From Okapia johnstoni (Eukaryota; Chordata; Mammalia; Artiodactyla; Giraffidae): 64,000 nt of DNA. Below, piece by piece: positions 59,775-64,000 of this stretch (positions within the stretch are counted from its first letter, which is position 1; the number at the start of each line of letters is the position of its first letter). The position numbers were made by a program, and so were the translations under genes. The DNA is taken from assembly GCA_024291935.2 (NCBI GenBank), contig CM044313.1, forward strand, positions 82,397,001-82,461,000. Direction: 5' to 3'. Under the pieces are notes generated by a model that saw nothing but the letters and a program-made list of their open reading frames with translations, made no database searches and was not told the DNA's origin.

Positions 59775-60518
59775 CTGAGACGAGAGGACAGAGCCAAATT
59801 CACTTAGACGTCCAGAAAAAGAAAAAGGGCCAATCTGCAGTGAAATCAGTTTCTGATGGCAAGTTTTCCATGTGATACAAACACTTGGTTTACCCAAAAC
59901 ATTCCATGTGAGAAACAGGATTAATGATAGCAGCAGCAGCACCTCAAGACAGTTTTACTCTTGCTAGCGTCTAAAATGGGCCTTGGTGCTCCATATGCGT
60001 GCTCACTTTAGTCGTGTCCAACTCTTTGCGACCCCATGGACTGTAGCCCACCAGGCTCCTCTGTCCATGGGATTCTCAAGGCAAGAATACTGGTGCTCCA
60101 TGGGGCAATAAGAGAAAAGATGAACAGAACTGGGTCTTGCCCAAGGAAGCTGACCTCCCTAATGATTTCAGAGGCTTCTTGAGTGACATAAAATTTTAAT
60201 CTTGATAAAGAACTGATTTATAAGCAAATGAAAGTTTTGGTTCATTAGTTCTAAGGTCCATCTTAAACCAATAAAATGTTTAGGTGACTATGAGGATGTA
60301 GACAACTGTTAATGTGTAGCATCATCTTAAGTCACTTGCTGTGTGTTAAAAGTGCCTGTTTGTCAATGAAAACATTACGTACCACTTTCCCCACTTCTGT
60401 TTTGTTGACAGGACACACACTCCCACATTCTTTGAACCGACTGACATGAATTCTGTGCTGATCAAGTTCTCAGGCTGCTGCAGGACTGACCCGACAGCAT
60501 CTCGACACTGTCACTTAC
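59775..60518 (-). other. PDZD2: PDZD2 intron
   Basis: Phase-0 intron of 744 bp within PDZ5. It contains one truncated Bov-tA and otherwise plain sequence. Confidence 0.88.
59984..60101 (-). mobile_element. Truncated Bov-tA/Bov-A SINE with 11-bp duplication
   Basis: tggtgctccat at 59984-59994 and 60091-60101 encloses a 96-bp A-unit fragment, so this copy was already truncated when it inserted. Confidence 0.94.
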
Positions 60519-60620
60519 CACAATTGATTTTGGCTGCACGTCTGTCCCTCCTGCCACACTGAATCCCAGACCTGAGCCTTCTTTTTTATTCAAGACTATG
60601 AAGCAAATATCTTCTTTGTT
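60519..60620 (-). CDS. PDZD2: PDZD2 coding exon, start of PDZ5
   Basis: The acceptor ends cactag and the donor is gtaagt. The 102 nt are phase 0 at both ends, 34 codons, reading NKEDICFIVLNKKEGSGLGF then SVAGG and ending KSIV. SGLGFSV is the carboxylate-binding (GLGF) loop after the first beta-strand of a PDZ domain. The exon is too short to stand out as an open frame; it was found by reading the reverse strand between the flanking exons, and its phase fits both. Confidence 0.9.
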
Positions 60621-63097
60621 CTAGTGAAAAGAAACAGAAACAAGTATATTTCTTGTGCCAGAGTAAGGAAGTTTTGACCACATCCTCCCCGCAGTACTGC
60701 AGAGCTTGTCACTGTTAACTCTGATGGTTCTTTAGACGCTTCCACACAGTACTGGGAGTGGAGGGCCCATCTCAAATACCCTGTATTCCTCCTGGTGGTG
60801 CTTATGCGGAGTTTCAAGGGTCCATTTTATAGCTCTAGGACCACTGGGAAGGTCATATGAACCAGGATGGGTGCAGGGACACAGGACACTTACAAGCCAT
60901 TCTCGGCACCAGATGGTGTGTTCCCAAATCTGATCATAGCACATAATTCAATCATGAAAGGAATTGTTTACAATTTTCTTAGTCTACAATTGAGCAAAGC
61001 CCGTGTTGTCAGTAGCAGAGAGAAGTATAGGTGCCAAGACAGGATAAGAGCACATTGAAGCCGTAAGTTTTACACCCCCTCAACCCCACCATGTTCAGCT
61101 CATTGGATTTTAGGTACAATGAATGAACTGGTAGTTGAAAAACAAAGTATTTTGAAAAATGGAAAGTACATATAAAACTCTCAACTCACTGGGACTAGAA
61201 CATTCTTAGTAACTGAGTCCTAGGGTTAAATAACAGAAGACGTTCCTGTGTTTTAAGCATCAGTCGAAAGGTACCTTGGTATAAAGATTTTAAAGTAAAA
61301 TTATCTGGGCTAATTATTCTGAAGTTTGACTTCCTTTGACTTCCTTTGCCCACATGCTAGATATGATTCAGCATCATTTTAAAGAGCTGTGTTGCTAGGT
61401 TTCCCATGAAGTAATTGACTTATAATCCATCAATTCAAGGTGTTCTCAAGCTCGGCAACAGGAAAAGAATCTAATAATAACCAGGCTGGCTGTGACAGAG
61501 AAAGTGAAAATGTTGAACGAGAAAACCACCTCTTTGTTTTGCTGGGCAAAGAAACCAATATTTAAAAAAACGCTGTTTAGTATTAGTTCTAAAGAGTAAT
61601 CCCAAGCATTTTCACACCCCTCTAAAGAGGTTCATTCAAACCTAAGCTGACACTAGAATATCCAGCAGAACTTTGGGGGGCTGGGATGTTTACTTCATGG
61701 GCAAGTTCAAGCACATATACACTCAGACGCTGGTCACTGGAGAGGAGTGAGACTAGGCTTTCTCGCAAAAACAGGAACATGTGCTGGGAAGTGATCTCTG
61801 TGCAGCTTCTGGGAAATGGGATGCTGAACTAGAAATACTGCTCAGATATTTAAATACCTTATTGGAGCAAAGACAATATTTAAGAATGAGACTCTCCTGC
61901 ATTTTGGGATATGTCACCAAAATTTTATTCAAATTTTTTCTTGCTCTAGTTGTGTTTGAGGATACAAGTGTGCTAGAGACTGACTGCTAGGCTAAGTGTT
62001 GCCTCTCTGAAAAGGATAGCACAACATCAGAGAAGCTAGATGGTCCTCAAGAGCTCTCCAGGATCTGCACGCGTTGAAGTGTCAAGACCAGGGCTGTTTC
62101 CTGACTCTGAATCTCTCACAGCGTCCTCCAGAGGCCACAGGAAGTCAGTACAACACCTGTGGATCACACTCCTTGGAAAAAAAGCAAAGTAGTAAACTTC
62201 TGAAGATGGCAGAGAAAGGCCGTCTCTACTCATAGCTCCTCTCCAAAATTAACTGAAGACAACAAGAAAAAAGGCAAAAGAAAGCTGCATTCTGATCAAA
62301 GTTGGAATAATCAACACCTGCTGGTGGTGAATATGGAACCAGGATGAGGAAGTGAGGGAGGCCAGGAGATGACCCCAGGGTGGTGGTCAGCATGCTGTCC
62401 ACACCGGAGTCTCCACTGTGTTTGTGGTCCCTGACAATGTGCCTCTCAAGTGTGAGCTTGGTTGAGGCTTTTTGGTTTTCCCCTCGTATCTAACACTGTA
62501 ATATGTCTGGAGCAAAGAGCCTGGCCAAGTATGAACCCACTGAGCCACCTTGATGCAAAATCCAACAGTAAGGCTTTCATGATTTGTAACAAGTTGACGG
62601 AAGAAGGGAGCAGATGAACAGTCCCTCCTCCTGAAAGTAAAAAACGCCGTATGTCTCAAGATGCCTCCTAACTGCACAGACCAAACCAGGGACAGAGAAG
62701 CCAAAGGGAGTGGAAGCTGAAAGGAAGTGATCTCTATCCCTCCCCATCTCCTCTCCATTCTGGCTCATTCCATTTTAGATGCCAACGTCACATCTGGGTT
62801 ACCCTTCTGGGTAATGTTAGAATTTCTGGAATGGTGTTCTCGGGTGGTATCAGTGACCAGGTATATTACCACTCAAGAAAAACTGTTCATATTTGCTTTT
62901 TTTTCTCTGGATAAAAAATATTCATTTATTTGGGTTCAAATCTTAATGAATCCTTCTGAGAAATGAACATGCTTCAGAGAAGTATTCTAAATATGAACCC
63001 ATGGTTTCTTTTGTTATTGTTTACTGTCACATCCAATTTATTGAAAGGCTTTACTTGTAATGACTGATCTGCTTCTTTGAAGGTCGTGTAATTGGGG

Positions 63098-63324
63098 CCA
63101 GGGTAGGACAGTGTTAGTCACTAAGTTGTGTCCAACTCTTCGTGACCCTATGGACTGTAGCCCACCAGGCTTCTCTGTCCATGGAATTCTCCGGGCAGGA
63201 ATACTGGAGTAGGTTGCCATTCCCTTCTCCAGAGGATCTTCCAGACCCAGGGATCAAACCCAGGTCTCCTGCATTGCAGGCAAATTCTTTACCATCTGAG
63301 CCACCAGGGAAGCCCCAGGATAGG
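63098..63324 (-). mobile_element. Bov-tA SINE with near-perfect duplication
   Basis: ccagggtagg (63098-63107) and ccaggatagg (63315-63324) flank the reversed SINE, whose head is gggcttccctggtggctcag. Confidence 0.93.
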
Positions 63325-63721
63325 GCTACACAGCTGTTAACTCTCGTTTCCCCAGCAGGTGGCTCCCTTGACAGGCAGTTTATGTCCACTACGGTGGACA
63401 GAGGTACTCATGGTGTTCCAGCATGCCTAGTCGTGTTGGAAGCACCTGCTGCAGACAAACTCCAGGGGTGGGGGTGGGTGGGGAAGATGGTAACTAGTCG
63501 CTCCTGGGGGATTAAAACACCAATCTGGCACTGAAAAATTCAAGACAAGCAAGCTGCAAGCAGTCGAGACACATCAGACTGAGCTGCTGAACTCGCCGCA
63601 CAGGACTTGGGGGAAGGGCTCTCCCAGGTCCTCTAAAGCTTGTGGCCCACGTCTGAGCACCGAGGTGGCAGCAGTCCCATCTTCCTGTGTTTTGTGTGGT
63701 TTTTGTTTTTTTTTACCCCCA

Positions 63722-63850
63722 AACTTGAAACTTTTTATTTTGTATTGAGGTATAGTCGATTAATAATGTTGTGGTAGTTTCAGGTGAACAGCAAAGGGAC
63801 TCAGTCTTACACACACAGGGATATATTCTCCCCATTTTCTGTATTTCACT
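63722..63850 (-). repeat. L1 3'-end-like remnant
   Basis: tttattttgtattgaggtat and tggtagtttcaggtgaacag match the reversed LINE end also seen at 22735-22800. It ends against the splice donor of the first PDZD2 exon in the window. Confidence 0.55.
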
Positions 63851-63853
63851 CAC

Positions 63854-63971
63854 CTCTGATTGTGCTTTCGCTTCCTGAATGAGAGTGAGGACAGTAGATC
63901 TTGACCCCACTGACGACAGAATAGACTGCAGTCTTTGCTGATCCCCTGCTGAGACCAGGAGTTGTTGCAAA
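63854..63971 (-). CDS. PDZD2: PDZD2 coding exon (linker before PDZ5)
   Basis: On the minus strand an acceptor ending attatttag precedes the exon and a gtgagt donor follows CAGAG. The 118 nt start with the last base of a codon, then give 39 codons reading LQQLLVSAGDQQRLQS ... LIQEAKAQSE, and leave in phase 0. No PDZ core is seen; this is the helical linker just before PDZ5. The frame joins directly to NKEDICF in the next exon. The split first codon shows the preceding exon is outside the window. Confidence 0.85.
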
Positions 63972-64000
63972 CTAAATAATAAACATATTGGAAGAACGTT

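Larger units (their letters stand above)
60621..63853 (-). other. PDZD2: PDZD2 intron
   Basis: About 3.2 kb, phase 0. A Bov-tA (63108-63314) and an L1-like 3' end (63722-63850) lie near its 5' side. Stretch 60621-63090 shows no recognised repeat or exon; several short open frames there look like chance. Confidence 0.85.
49900..64000 (-). other. PDZD2: PDZD2 gene, 3' portion (last five coding exons and 3' UTR)
   Basis: Five minus-strand exons with AG/GT boundaries join in consistent phase and encode the C-terminal two PDZ domains of PDZD2 (PDZ domain containing 2). In the family this is a roughly 2,800-residue scaffold with six PDZ domains; proteolysis is reported to release a secreted C-terminal form carrying the last two. 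The window encodes 268 residues of it. PDZD2 lies next to GOLPH3 tail to tail in human 5p13.3 (from memory), which supports the call. Upstream exons lie beyond 64000. Confidence 0.92.

Noticed and set aside
59469..59942. 157-codon minus-strand open frame taken as a whole
   Set aside because: Residues before VHRVFSQ and after LEPGT lie in introns; only 59504-59774 is coding.

Overview
This is a stretch of ruminant (pecoran, most likely bovid) nuclear DNA. It is dense in Bov-tA/Bov-A2 and CHR-type tRNA-derived SINEs, BovB (RTE) and L1 LINEs, and carries a ruminant-type mariner. It holds parts of two vertebrate genes arranged tail to tail. The SINE/BovB content rules out bacteria, plants and most other mammals, but I cannot choose between cattle, bison, yak, sheep or goat from sequence alone.

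Left half, + strand: GOLPH3 (Golgi phosphoprotein 3). The window opens inside intron 1; exon 1 lies upstream. Exons 2 (22517-22648), 3 (25636-25750) and 4 (coding part 35834-36258) join in phase and encode residues 76-298 of the expected 298-residue protein. They include the PI4P-pocket residues W81, R90, R171 and R174. A 3' UTR of about 1.5 kb ends near paired AATAAA signals at 37706-37715.

Middle, about 37.7-49.9 kb: intergenic DNA between the two convergent 3' ends. It is mostly repeats: a rearranged BovB (41246-43186), a young-looking antisense L1 (45873-46975), several SINEs and older LINE remains. I found no convincing gene there.

Right part, - strand: the 3' end of PDZD2. Five coding exons (63971-63854, 60620-60519, 59774-59504, 57830-57696, 52733-52552) join in consistent phase (0, 0, 1, 1). 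They encode the last 268 residues, including the two C-terminal PDZ domains. A non-repetitive 3' UTR of about 2.6 kb probably ends near 49.9 kb.

The two genes are neighbours, not an operon: one is a peripheral Golgi PI4P reader, the other a multi-PDZ scaffold. The same tail-to-tail pair is known on human 5p13.3, so the region is ordinary conserved synteny. I found no novel biological system. The points worth a second look are transposon histories readable from intact target-site duplications (a SINE inside a mariner, a BovB inside a SINE's duplication, a BovB with an inverted 5' piece), a small retrocopy-like insertion in GOLPH3 intron 2, the GC shift across GOLPH3 exons, and a possible short C-terminal extension of PDZD2.
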